Source of the DNA: Mycoplasma wenyonii str. Massachusetts
GTDB lineage: Bacteria > Bacillota_I > Bacilli_A > Mycoplasmatales > Mycoplasmoidaceae
Assembly: GCF_000277795.1 (NCBI RefSeq)
Contig: NC_018149.1
Span: 403,160-467,159, forward strand
Direction: 5' to 3'
Length of the DNA stretch: 64,000 bases
Part shown: piece after piece, positions 1 through 8,798 of the stretch
How positions within the stretch are numbered: the stretch's first letter is position 1
Layout: every line of letters starts with the position of its first letter
Notes under the pieces: model-generated
Seen by the model: the letters and a program-made list of their open reading frames with translations, nothing else
Databases searched by the model: none
Told to the model about the DNA's origin: nothing
Program-made: the position numbers and the translations under genes

Positions 1-330
1 GCTGCTGCCCCCACCGACTTTGCTGTTTCAAGTTTCTGTTTTTACGTTTGTACTTCTTCCGTAATGACTTGTTTCTTTCTTAACAAGATTGAAAGTAACT
101 CCCAAACCTAAATCTTGATTTTTGTGTTCAGAAGAGATCATTTCAACACTGTATTCTGCGCCACCATGACCATCACAATTAATCAGCTTACCAAGATTAT
201 TTAGTGTTTTGTTTCATAGAGATTGAAATTTATCTTGGGTAGATGCAATATATGACAAAGGAGTCAAAATACCAGCTCCGGCTATGCCGGTAACTGAAAA
301 GGCAACAAACTTTAATATACTCGGAAACAT
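1..330 (-). CDS. Secreted/membrane-anchored hypothetical protein, 3' part outside window
   Basis: Minus-strand ORF starting with ATG at 330 and open to the window edge (110 residues seen). The N-terminus begins MFPSILKFVAFSVTGIAGAG, a hydrophobic stretch ending near residue 28, typical of the anchored paralogues here. The rest is polar, with one Cys (NCDGHGG) and an in-frame TGA read as Trp. I do not recognise a domain. The C-terminus is missing, so family assignment is open. Confidence 0.75.
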
Positions 331-551
331 TCCCTTTAAATATTACTTAAATGATTATTTCTATTTTTTATTCTCGTTCCTTTGGAGGAGGTAAAGCTAA
401 ATCTTTTGGTATTCAGTATTTTTTCTTAAGCAGAAATAATCATAAGAAAAATATAAATTTAAAGTACTTCAGTCTTCTCTAAATCTATGCAGGAAACACT
501 TAGAAAGTGTTCCTTTTATTTGGATTTTAAGGTTTCTTAATTTGATTTAAG

Positions 552-1121
552 TTAAGTTTTCTTTTGTATTATTTTTTGCTTTAAAGTTTCAACTACATTT
601 TTTGAAATAACTTTTGACTTAATTTCATTTGAATGTTCAAGAATGTTTTCTAGAATATCTGGGTCTTTCACTAGAGTTTCTCATTCTGTTTCATCTTCTT
701 CCTCCAACGGCTTTCTTTGATTCATTAAGAAATCTAAGTGAAAAGTTCCAAATAAAGATGAAAAGATTTGATTATTGTTTATAAAGCAACAAAAATTCCC
801 CATAAATAAATAAGAGTGAAATAGTCTTATTTCTCCCCTTCCCTCTCTTTTTCATCTTTCATTAATCTCTAGAACCAAATTATTTAATTGATCAGGTAGG
901 GGAATGACGCTATATATACCCAATATGAGACACACTTTTTTGATTTGGTATATCTCTATCAACTTTTCAAGTTTTTGCAAAGATTCAAGAGTTATTATCC
1001 CAACAGCCATCACCAATTGATTTGATTTCTTTAACTCTTCTCTAAAGCGATGACTTATTTTTTCTTGATCCCTTCCCAACAATACATATGACATATCTGG
1101 AGAGTCGAATTTTATCTTCAT
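552..1121 (-). CDS. Decayed PLD-type nuclease module, paralogue of the 11734-12372 gene
   Basis: 189 aa, start ATG at 1121, stop TAA. It aligns along its length with the intact module at 11734-12372: shared FREELKK, the core KVCLILGI against KYICLILGM, VLEINERW against VLEINEKW, and a GEIRL block. At the active site the copies differ. The intact copy has H-E-K and S-P-N; here those positions read M-G-N and T-F-H. A PLD-fold nuclease needs the His and Lys, so this copy should not cut DNA. It stands without a partner DNA-binding gene. Either it is decaying, or it is kept for binding or subunit exchange. Fold assignment to the NgoFVII family is from memory of that family's layout. Confidence 0.7.
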
Positions 1122-1339
1122 GGTTAAGAAATTCTGTTACTTGTAATTTTTATTGACATGTGCTTCTTAGGCAAATAATTCAACAAGAGAAAAGAAAGAG
1201 TTAAAAACTCCATTTGATTTGTTCCCTCCAATTTTTTACATATTTATTACTCAAAAACCCTAAAAATTATGAAAAAGTTCTAAAAATTACTTATTCTGAA
1301 AGGGGGTAAAAATCCAGTTTGGATCGGGCTTTGAAGGAC

Positions 1340-1981
1340 TTAAAAAGCTGTGTAAATGATTTTTGGTTTAAATCCTTCTTTTCATTGAATTTGATTGTCT
1401 GGTCCAATTTCAACTTCACACTCTACTTTATTGAATCCCTCTATGCACTTACTTCCTTCCGATACAGTTACTTGAATATCCTTGAATTCAAGAAAATCAG
1501 AGTCCCTAAATCCTCCCTTATCCGCAACAAATTCAACTTGCATATCATCACAAGTTGCTATACCAGTTCTAGTTGCTCGATCTCATTGATCTTGATAAGG
1601 GTACATAAATTTAATCTTTTTTTCTTGATCTCCGGAATATTGAAGTTTAAGTTGCTTTCAAACTTCTTCATGTGAGTTATCGGAACCTACACCTCAAACA
1701 ATTCTTTCTCCACTATTACTCTTTTCTACAACCTTTAGAGAAACTTTTTTACTATCTGGAGGGACATTTACCTCCCCCCCCGCAAGAGTCAAATAAACAT
1801 TTAAGGGATTTTTGCCATTGTATTTGCAGTTTTTAAAGATTGGTTGTGTGAAATCCGTCCTTTCATATCATTTGGTTTTGTAATTTGATTTAGTTACACC
1901 AATATGAATTAGGGGTGATGCTGAACCTAACAATCCTGCCGTCACAGTCACAGGCATAGCAATTAACTTAATAGCTATCAC
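1340..1981 (-). CDS. Secreted paralogue with GTG start, coding G8 tract
   Basis: 213 aa. No ATG lies at the right place; GTG at 1981 aligns its N-terminus with the paralogue at 3776-4432, the two sharing LLGSASPLIHIGVTK after a hydrophobic lead. The body has Cys at the positions kept in that paralogue (KNC, ATCDD, SKC, VEC) and ends WKEGFKPKIIYTAF, close to the neighbour's WKEDWQPKITYTAFK. A run of eight G (C8 on the plus strand, 1774-1781) codes Ala-Gly-Gly-Glu in the body. Function unknown; probably surface-exposed. Confidence 0.8.
1774..1781. repeat. C8 homopolymer (G8 in coding sense)
   Basis: Eight C on the plus strand inside the minus-strand gene 1340-1981. In the coding sense it reads GCG GGG GGG GAG, so the present length keeps the frame open. 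Gain or loss of one base would truncate the protein. Confidence 0.85.
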
Positions 1982-1991
1982 TTTCTTTTAA

Positions 1992-3125
1992 CTAAACAAT
2001 AATTGGAGTGTCTCATTCTTTGAAAGTACTTAACCAAGTATTCTTTTTATATTTTTCTACTTGTGACTTATAAGAAATGGTTTGTCCTTTTGCTCCAAGT
2101 ATTAAATCATATTCTTGAGATGAAGCTCTTCCAATAGATATCTGTTTTGTTCTGATAGGTAAGACACCATTTCCTTTTTCCCCAATTGTTTTACAAGAGG
2201 AAGTTAATAGTCCTAATAAATTTCCTTTGTCATCTATATACATACTTCCAGAAGCTCCTTTATTTATTTGTTTCGCGTTAAGCATTTTATAAGAATATCT
2301 TCTTTCTTTCTCACATATTCCTCTATTTTTGCAATTAGCTATTCTGATATTTTGAATACCTACAATTTTTGAAGAGTTTTCTTGTTTATCAAATCAACTA
2401 ACTAAATAATCTCATCTACCAGCTTTTGTTGGGTAAGAGAGATTGTAGTAATTTCTCTTTTTAGACTCTATCTCTTCTTTCCCTAGAGAAGGAGCAAAAA
2501 CATTTATTGCTTTCTTTGTATTTATTGGATATTTAGTAGCAAAGTCAGATGTAACTTCTCTGGCATATTCTTCATCTGTGAACTCAATTTCTAGTATTGC
2601 AAAGTCTCTGTATTGCGTCTTCTCTGTATTTTCTAGGAAATCATCTGCGACAAAGAAGAGTCTTGGTGGTTTTATTTTTTGCCTCTTAATCGCTCCATGA
2701 TATAAGTATTCTCTGCCTTTCATATTTCGTCTTATGAAGGTTCAGTCAGAAAGTGAATTCTTATCGCAAGCAGTTAGATCGCAAAAATTCTTTATCTCAT
2801 AATCGTTGGATTGAAAGATACTTCTACCTATTACGTGATGATTTGTAGCTATATATCAGGTAAGTGGATATTTCTCTCCCTTTTTAGGTAGTTGGTAATC
2901 TAGTATTCAACCAGTACCTCAACCCCCTTCAGTAACTAAACGAAAAGTATAGTCATTTAATTTCTTTCGGATCTCCGGAAGCTTTAAGATAACCTCTTCT
3001 TTAGCTTTTAGTGTCGGGGATGAACGATTTATTTCTTCAGCTTTTTTATTAAAGAAATAAGAGCATGAAGAGGCTAAAGGGACAGGAATTGCAGTTGTAA
3101 GTGAACCAATTATTAGCTTCTTCAA
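1992..3125 (-). CDS. DUF31/MIP-like trypsin-fold serine protease, lipoprotein-like
   Basis: 377 aa, start ATG at 3125. The N-terminus MKKLIIGSLTTAIPVPLASSC has a charged start, hydrophobic core and Cys21, so it is a possible lipoprotein. The protease domain follows: GTGWILDY near residue 75, the His motif YIATNHHV (His97), the Asp motif RDFAILEIEF (Asp174) and the Ser motif GASGS (Ser292). This order and these motifs match the mycoplasma DUF31 family, which includes the Mycoplasma immunoglobulin protease MIP. All three triad residues are present, so it is probably active and faces outwards. No MIB-like antibody-binding partner is visible next to it; neighbours are secreted paralogues. The substrate is unknown. 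Confidence 0.8.
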
Positions 3126-3173
3126 TAGATAAGAGCTAAGAACTAATAGTTAAAGAAGAAAGTTTCTGATTTG

Positions 3174-3758
3174 TTAAGTTTGTTTAGCTGGATCGAAATC
3201 CTTCAAAGTTCACTTTAATTGATGATTTTTTCCTCCACTTGTACTGTTTTCGAAACAAACAAAATGCTTACCTACACCTGAACCTTTCTTTAAGACAGAT
3301 GGTGAGAAATTACATCTCATTCCATGTTTATCGTGTTCAGTTAAAGTGCTTGGTGTTATTTCTCCCAAATTATTAATTACTCTTCTTCTCTCTCCTAATC
3401 AAGTTCTAGTTCTTACTAAGAAAAAATTCTTTGACTTATTTTCAGAGTCTTTTTCTAGACTTATTGCCTCTTCTCAACTTCCTCCGTTATAGAAGTAAAA
3501 GTGTGCTATTTTATTTTGGTCAGTTGTTTCTTTAGCCGTTCTTACACAAAGAAATAAAAGATGTTTGTTGTCTGAAGCTGAAATAAAAGTTTGACAAGAT
3601 TCAAAACCCTTTGAGCTTTTAAATTCTTCTAATTTTTCTTTAGTTAATTCAACTTCTCGTGGGCTGGCAATATAAAAGACAACTGGAGTGATAGCGGTCG
3701 CACCAGAAACCCCACCAAGAGCTAATTTAATTAAAGTTCCAAGCGCTAATGTCGCCAT
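3174..3758 (-). CDS. Secreted paralogue (MATLA type)
   Basis: 194 aa, start ATG at 3758. It opens MATLALGTLIKLALGGVSGA and is hydrophobic to about residue 32, then charged. A first Cys pair frames the segment ESCQTFISASDNKHLLFLC, followed by FYFYNGG and Trp (TGA). The C-terminal half has a second pair (MRCNFS and HFVCFEN). The hydrophobic N-terminus, C-x(~18)-LLxLC, aromatic FYFY and second Cys pair are common to many genes in this window. The N-terminus is close to that of 13767-14483. No known domain. Confidence 0.82.
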
Positions 3759-3775
3759 TTTTTACTTTTGTTTGA

Positions 3776-4432
3776 TTATTTAAATGCTGTGTAGGTGATT
3801 TTAGGCTGTCAGTCTTCTTTTCACTTTAACTTTCCCGAGGCATTTATAGTGATGTCACATTCTACACTACTTAAGTATTTTCTGCAACTATCACCTTCAG
3901 AGAGAGCTAATTGAATTTGACTTGATTCGACTAACTCGCCAGAACCAAAACTGCTACTGTCATCGGATGGAATAATTTTGCTGCCTTCACAACCAGTTAA
4001 AGCATATTCAACCTGATGTTGTCATTTATTGAGATAAGGGAAAGACAGAACTAAAGTGTTTTCTTTTCGAGAAAGTTTTCAAGTATCTCAATTTTCTTCC
4101 TTCTTTGTTCCGTTAGATCTTCATACATCCTTTTTTTGACCAGAACTAATTGTCACTTCTTCAACTCTAAAAGATATTTTGGAACTCTCAGAAGTTTGAG
4201 AGTTTTCTTCTAAAAATATGTTGTAAAGCTTATCTTTGTAATTAATATTTGCGCTTACGTCAGAAATCGCCTTACATCCCCATAATACTGCTTTGCGAAA
4301 ATCATTCTTGTTTGGATATCACTTATTTTTTCAATCAGACTTAGTGACTCCGATATGAATTAAAGGGGATGCTGAACCTAATAAACCAGTTGTACAGGAG
4401 ACGGAGATTGCGAGAACTTTCGCTAGAATCAA
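3776..4432 (-). CDS. Secreted paralogue with TTG start
   Basis: 218 aa. An in-frame TAA lies directly before TTG at 4432, so TTG is the first plausible start; it aligns with the GTG start of 1340-1981. N-terminus LILAKVLAISVSCTTGLLGS is hydrophobic. Contains seven in-frame TGA (Trp) codons. Cys residues fall at WGCKAI, LTGCEG, DSCRKY and VECDI. Shares the closing block W-K-x-D-x-x-P-K-I-x-Y-T-A-F with its paralogue. Function unknown. Confidence 0.8.
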
Positions 4433-4457
4433 TTATTTTTGGATTACCACTTAATTA

Positions 4458-5225
4458 CTAACTTAACTGTCTTTCTCTTTCTCAATTGGTTAAATGGATT
4501 CCTTTCGGCTCTTCATTAGAGAATTCTCCAACATATTTTCCGCAAGCAAGTAAATGTGTTTTTTGGGGATTTAGGGAGTCTCGGGTAACTTCATAAATTG
4601 CACACTCATGTTCATCTAATAAATTAATTACTTGATTATCAGAAATGCCTTTTCATTCATTTCCTGCGGCAGTAAAGATATATTCTGACTCAGAATTACT
4701 TTCTAATTTCGCAACCAAATGTCGGCTCTCTGGATTTCATTCCAATTTTTCATTTATCTTTACAGGATTATCTGTTTTGCTTGTGTCAAGAATATGGAAT
4801 ATGCTATCGTACTCAGGCTGTTCTTCCGTAAATTCTTTGTTAATGAACTTTTTCGGATCGTAACAAGTTAATAACTTAATATCGTTTCCGCCGTTGGACT
4901 CGGCAGGTACGACAAAACATTTCTTATCAAATTCTTCTTTTTTAATTACTGGAGTGGGTGAACTCATCGAACTCCCTGAATGAGATAAATCAGAGGAAAC
5001 AACAGGTGAACCTGCCCTTTCTGCTTCACTCAATGTTCGTTGGGAATCAGAATCTCTCGAGCCTTCTCTACCCGCTTCTACTTGTTGTGAATCTGTAACT
5101 TGCAAACTTTGACTATTCTCTGTAACTGAAGATACTTTATTTTTTAAAAGTATTGGGGTTGCGATAGAGACACCAGTTACTCCGGCAACTAAACCAATCT
5201 TTAGAGTCAAAATTCCCAGCGACAT
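4458..5225 (-). CDS. Secreted paralogue, MSLGIL family
   Basis: 255 aa, ATG at 5225. The first 26 residues (MSLGILTLKIGLVAGVTGVS then IATPIL) match the starts of 12996, 14494 and 15337 on the other strand almost residue for residue. A Ser/Thr/Glu-rich linker (about 30-95) leads to KKCFVVPAESNGG..LLTCYD, then FHILD and Trp. The end reads HLLACGKY..FSNEEPKGIHLTNW, equivalent to KGIPLTSW in relatives. With the neighbouring DNA-binding module it forms a unit also found inverted at 12.36-13.75 kb. Confidence 0.85.
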
Positions 5226-5254
5226 TGCAGAAGTTGCTTCTTAAATATATCTAT

Positions 5255-5810
5255 TTAAGAATAAACCAAAGAGTATGGGAAAGAAATTAATCAAACATCT
5301 CTTTCTATTCTCTCTTTATCAGTCTTGGTTTTAGTAGTTTTCTTCAGGAAGACTTTATCATTCCCGAAACACTCCAATATTTCTTTAGTGATTATTCCGT
5401 ATCCTTCATAATCTTCACTTGCATATTCATACTCTTCTATCAAGTCTCAATTCACTAGTCTAGTTTTTATTCATTCACCAATGATTTCTTTCTTTTCAAA
5501 AGCATTCAATCATTTAATTTGTTGTCCTCTTCCTGAGAAACAAGCCTTGAAGAGATGTCCATTATCTGTCATTAAATAGAATCAGTTTTTTCTAGAAGGT
5601 AGATTATCTTCTCCATCAATAGTTAATCTCACATCATATCAACTCCTTTCTTTTCCATTTTCTGGCTTACTATAACACGCATTCAGGGGAGAAAAGGATA
5701 GATCTAAGTCTTTTGTTATCTAGAAGTTCTTGATAAGTTAGAACAGTTAAAGAAAAAATAATAGTTCTGAGAGATTCAGATTGTTCTAACTCTTTAAGGT
5801 TTATCGACAT
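5255..5810 (-). pseudogene. Frameshifted NgoFVII C-terminal-like DNA-binding module
   Basis: Nearly identical, in inverted orientation, to the intact gene 12363-12932. Start ATG at 5810. The intact copy reads GATAACAAAGACTTAG; here there are four A instead of three (AACAAAAGAC, around 5710). The reading frame shifts and reaches TAG about 47 codons in. After the shift the old frame stays open to TAA at 5255. Total length is 3n+1, fitting a single inserted base. Either a fresh loss of function or an A-run switch. Confidence 0.8.
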
Positions 5811-5825
5811 ATTAACGACCCTTTT
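5277..5825 (-). repeat. Left arm of long inverted repeat (about 548 bp)
   Basis: The reverse complement matches 12348-12895. By eye I find two or three substitutions and one single-base insertion. Beyond the arm, similarity continues more weakly, with gaps, into the MSLGIL-family genes on both sides (5225 and 12996). The arms enclose about 6.5 kb with the first type I locus. Confidence 0.8.
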
Positions 5826-5876
5826 TTAGAGTGATTTTTAAATAATCCTCTAGAAATCCTTTAATAATAAAAATAT

Positions 5877-6488
5877 TTATTTTCAAGCACTCTTTGGCAG
5901 AAAAAACACTCTGTTACCCATTTCACTTAGTTCTTTATTTGAATAATTTTTGCTCGGAAAAGAAAAAAGTCAAACTGCCCTTCTTTTTTTGTTTTCGTCC
6001 TTTTTAAACTTGGTTGTTTTCTTCAAAATCAACTTATCCCCTCCATATTCCTCGAGCATCTCTCTAGTAATTACTCCTTCTTTAAAGTGATCTTGAATAA
6101 CAAACTTAAACTCAGGAATTATTTCTAAATTCATTAATCTCTCTTTGATCCAACTACCAATGATTTCTTTGTCCTCAAAAGCACTTAATCTTTTAGTCTT
6201 TTTGCCCACAAAACGAGCTTTAAAACCATCCCCTCCATCTGTAAAAACGTAGAATCATTCTTCTTTTGGGGGTAAGTTGTGTTCACCTTCAAACTTAATT
6301 TCCACTTCAAAAAAACTTTGTAATTCTCCTTTTTTGTTATGTATTGGCTTGCTATAGCAGGCATTTAAGGCTGATTTAGATAAATCTAAATCTTTTATAT
6401 TCTCAACTTCATCATCTGTCGGGACGATCAGAGGAATTACAATGGTTTGAAGTGCCTCCGATTCCTCTAATTCTTGAATAGTAAGCAT
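5877..6488 (-). CDS. NgoFVII C-terminal-like (B3-type) DNA-binding module, diverged copy
   Basis: 203 aa, ATG at 6488. Paralogue of 12363-12932: shared LDLS..LNACYSKP, WFYVFTDGG, RLSAFEDKEIIGSWIKERL, a GVITREMLEEYGGDKLILKKTTK block and a WLFSFP end. The pattern F-x-x-x-TDxG, then ILG-x-x-I-x-x-RL, then IT-x-x-x-L-x-x-(F/Y)G and a closing aromatic-S-F resembles the C-terminal target-recognition domain of NgoFVII-type PLD endonucleases. No PLD gene follows it. It is divergent from hsdS1, with 134 bp between them. It could be a spare specificity module; family assignment is inference. Confidence 0.65.
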
Positions 6489-6622
6489 CTTTCTATTAAA
6501 GTTTTGTGAACTTCTATTTTAAAAACTTGAATATATTTAGTTGTTAAGAGAAAAATTTAACTATTAAAGAGTCAAATTTCCCAAAAGAAAAGTTGAAATT
6601 TTAAACTCAATCTAAGAGTATT

Positions 6623-7228
6623 ATGAACACTAAAACCTTAGAAGAAATATCTCAAATTGAATATATAAAGAGATTTGAAGTACCAGAAGAAAAGCTTACT
6701 GAGCATGGAGATTCTGTACTAGCAGATAGTTTAGAGGTAGAAAAGAGAGAGGTTATCTATTCCGGCATTTCTCGTTTCTCTTTTGAAGAATTAAAGGGGG
6801 AAGTCTGAATAGACAACCAAATCAAAAAGCAAGATATATTAATTTTTTCTATCAATAAAAAGTTACAAATTGGAATTAATAATTCAGGAACTTACTGATG
6901 TCAAAATAAAGACTTTATAAGAATTAGATGTTTTTTGGGTTGTCTAACCCCTCCTTTTTTACATTTCTGACTAGAACATAAAAGAGAAGAGTTAGAGAAC
7001 TTGTTTGACTGTTCTCTGGAAAGTTTTTGTGAAAGTCTTAAAAAATTCAAGCTATCTTTACCGAAGAAATTGACTAGACAAACAGAAATAGTTGAATCTT
7101 TTAATCAATTTGATGAATTTATTTCTTATACAAGAAGGGAATTAGAGATTAGAGAGCAACAATTTTGACTTTTTAAAGAGAAATTATTTTCAGACGATAC
7201 TTCAACAACTTTAGATAATCCAAGTTAA
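6623..7228 (+). CDS. hsdS: Half-length HsdS-like specificity subunit, locus 1
   Basis: 201 aa, ATG at 6623. One target-recognition domain (residues about 50-115, with DILIFSINKKLQIGINNSGT and the short aromatic-rich segment after it) followed by a coiled-coil spacer: LPKKLTRQTEIVESFNQFDE..TRRELEIREQQFWLFKEKLF, the classic end of an HsdS half. Full HsdS has two such halves; here there is one, so two copies would have to pair. First gene of an S-M-R operon; hsdM1 starts 19 nt after its stop. The other two type I loci here are R-M-S with full-length S. Confidence 0.72.
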
Positions 7229-7247
7229 GTTCTACAGTGTTTTAACT

Positions 7248-8780
7248 TTGAGTTTCAGGGAATTAATAAAAAACAACAAGCCACACCTAGAGTGGCTAAT
7301 AGGGATTATGTTGTACAGATTTCTTTCTGAAAATCTTGAAAAAAGAATTAATAAATTAGAGGAACAAAAAGATCCAGAATCTTTTAAGCCATATAGCGAA
7401 TGGGGTGAAGGGGAGTTAGAGAATATGAAAGAAGAAATATGTACTGACTCTGGATATTTCATTTCCCCGAACAATCTTTTTAAAAATACTTTTGCTAGAG
7501 CTTCGAAAGAAAGATTTACTGGAGAGAAATACTACATCTTAAGAAAGTCCCTAAATGAAACATTCAAACCAGAAAGAGTTAGTGAGTGAGGTTATGACTT
7601 CACAGAGATACTAAAAACAATAGATTTCGAAAAGCACAAAGCAGGCTTTACAGATCAACAAAAAATTAATAAGATGGTTGAGTTGTTTGAAAAGGTTGCT
7701 GAGCTAGATTTTGAAAGCGAGGAAATTAAAAAGGGATTCGAAGACATTATTAAAGCACAAGTTCGTGAGATTGATAAAGAGGCAAATGGCGGGGAAGTGA
7801 ATCCTTTTGTTCACTCAAAAGAAATTATTGATTTTCTCTTCAAACTCTCACTAAATGAAAGAAATCCTAGTGATATACACACAATCTATGATCCAGACTG
7901 TAATTGAGGTTACTTCTTGTTGAAATTTAGAGAATGACTTGGAGAGCCACAACTCAAAATATTTGGTCATGAAAACAACGAAAGTATGCATGCCCTTTGC
8001 TTAATTAATTTATTAGTGCATGGCTTAACGCGAGAAGAGTTTGAGATCAAACAAATTCCAAATTGACATACTAACTTAAATGTTCTAGAGAGTTCATCGT
8101 CGAAAGGGGAGAAAAAGGAATATGATGTAATTTTCGGTAACTTTCTACCTTTATCTGATAGTAGAAAAAAACACAATGTAAGTAAGTTCATAAATCACTG
8201 CTCACAGCACCTAAATCCAACAAATGGAGTTGCAGTTGTTTTGTATTTCGAAAATGCAATGACTATTCACAACTTAGAAACGAAGAATATTTTGGAAGAC
8301 CTTGCTCACTACAGATGTATAGATTGTGTAATTAGCTTTCAAGATGAAGCAAAACTTTGTGCAGAAAAAGTAACCAAATCTTTGTGTATCTTGATACTGA
8401 AGAGCAGAAACAATAACACAAATAGGAATCTATTAATGATTAATTTTCCAAAGAATTACCCTTCAAAGCTGGAAGAAGTTACAAGCCTCTTCAGCAGTGA
8501 AAAATTACAAGAGTTATATAGAGCTGTAATTCATAGAGACCCAATGGTTTTACAAAATTACAAACATATATTTCTAGAAACAGAACAACTAAAAGAAAAA
8601 GATTACAGCCTTTCTATCAGACAGTACATTTGACTTGCGAATTCTGAATCAAAAAACAATCAATGAAGTGAGAGCATGTCTGCTCTAAGAAAAGAACTTA
8701 AGGTGGTGAAAAAACAAATTAAGGATTTAAAGCCAATCATAGATAATAAATTGCTTGATTTATTCGGAGAGACAAGTTAA
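7248..8780 (+). CDS. hsdM: HsdM-like subunit with eroded methyltransferase motifs, locus 1
   Basis: 510 aa from TTG at 7248 (MSFRELIKN after initiation); the first ATG would remove the conserved N-terminal helix. The layout is HsdM: helical N-terminal domain, then a Rossmann-type domain from about 190. SAM-binding motif I, normally D-P-x-C-G-(S/T)-G/A, reads DPDCNWG (Asp215-Gly221). Catalytic motif IV, normally NPPF/Y, reads GNFL (297-300). Both key elements are lost, so methylation is unlikely. The rest (FGHENNESMHALCLINLLVHG, and the helical end) is still HsdM-like. It may be kept as a scaffold for S and R, or be decaying. Confidence 0.72.
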
Positions 8781-8798
8781 ATCTCTTTTTAGCTCTGA

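Noticed and set aside
365-465. Short minus-strand frame ending KKKYWIPKDLALPPPKERE
   Set aside because: About 35 codons after a TAG, no start codon, no match to the paralogue C-termini beyond WIP. Possibly a gene remnant, not annotated. The rest of 331-551 shows nothing I can support.
1319-1675. Plus-strand 118-codon ORF
   Set aside because: Antisense to the minus-strand secreted gene 1340-1981, which has family support and TGA-Trp codons.
4645-4863. Plus-strand 72-codon ORF
   Set aside because: Antisense to the MSLGIL-family gene 4458-5225.
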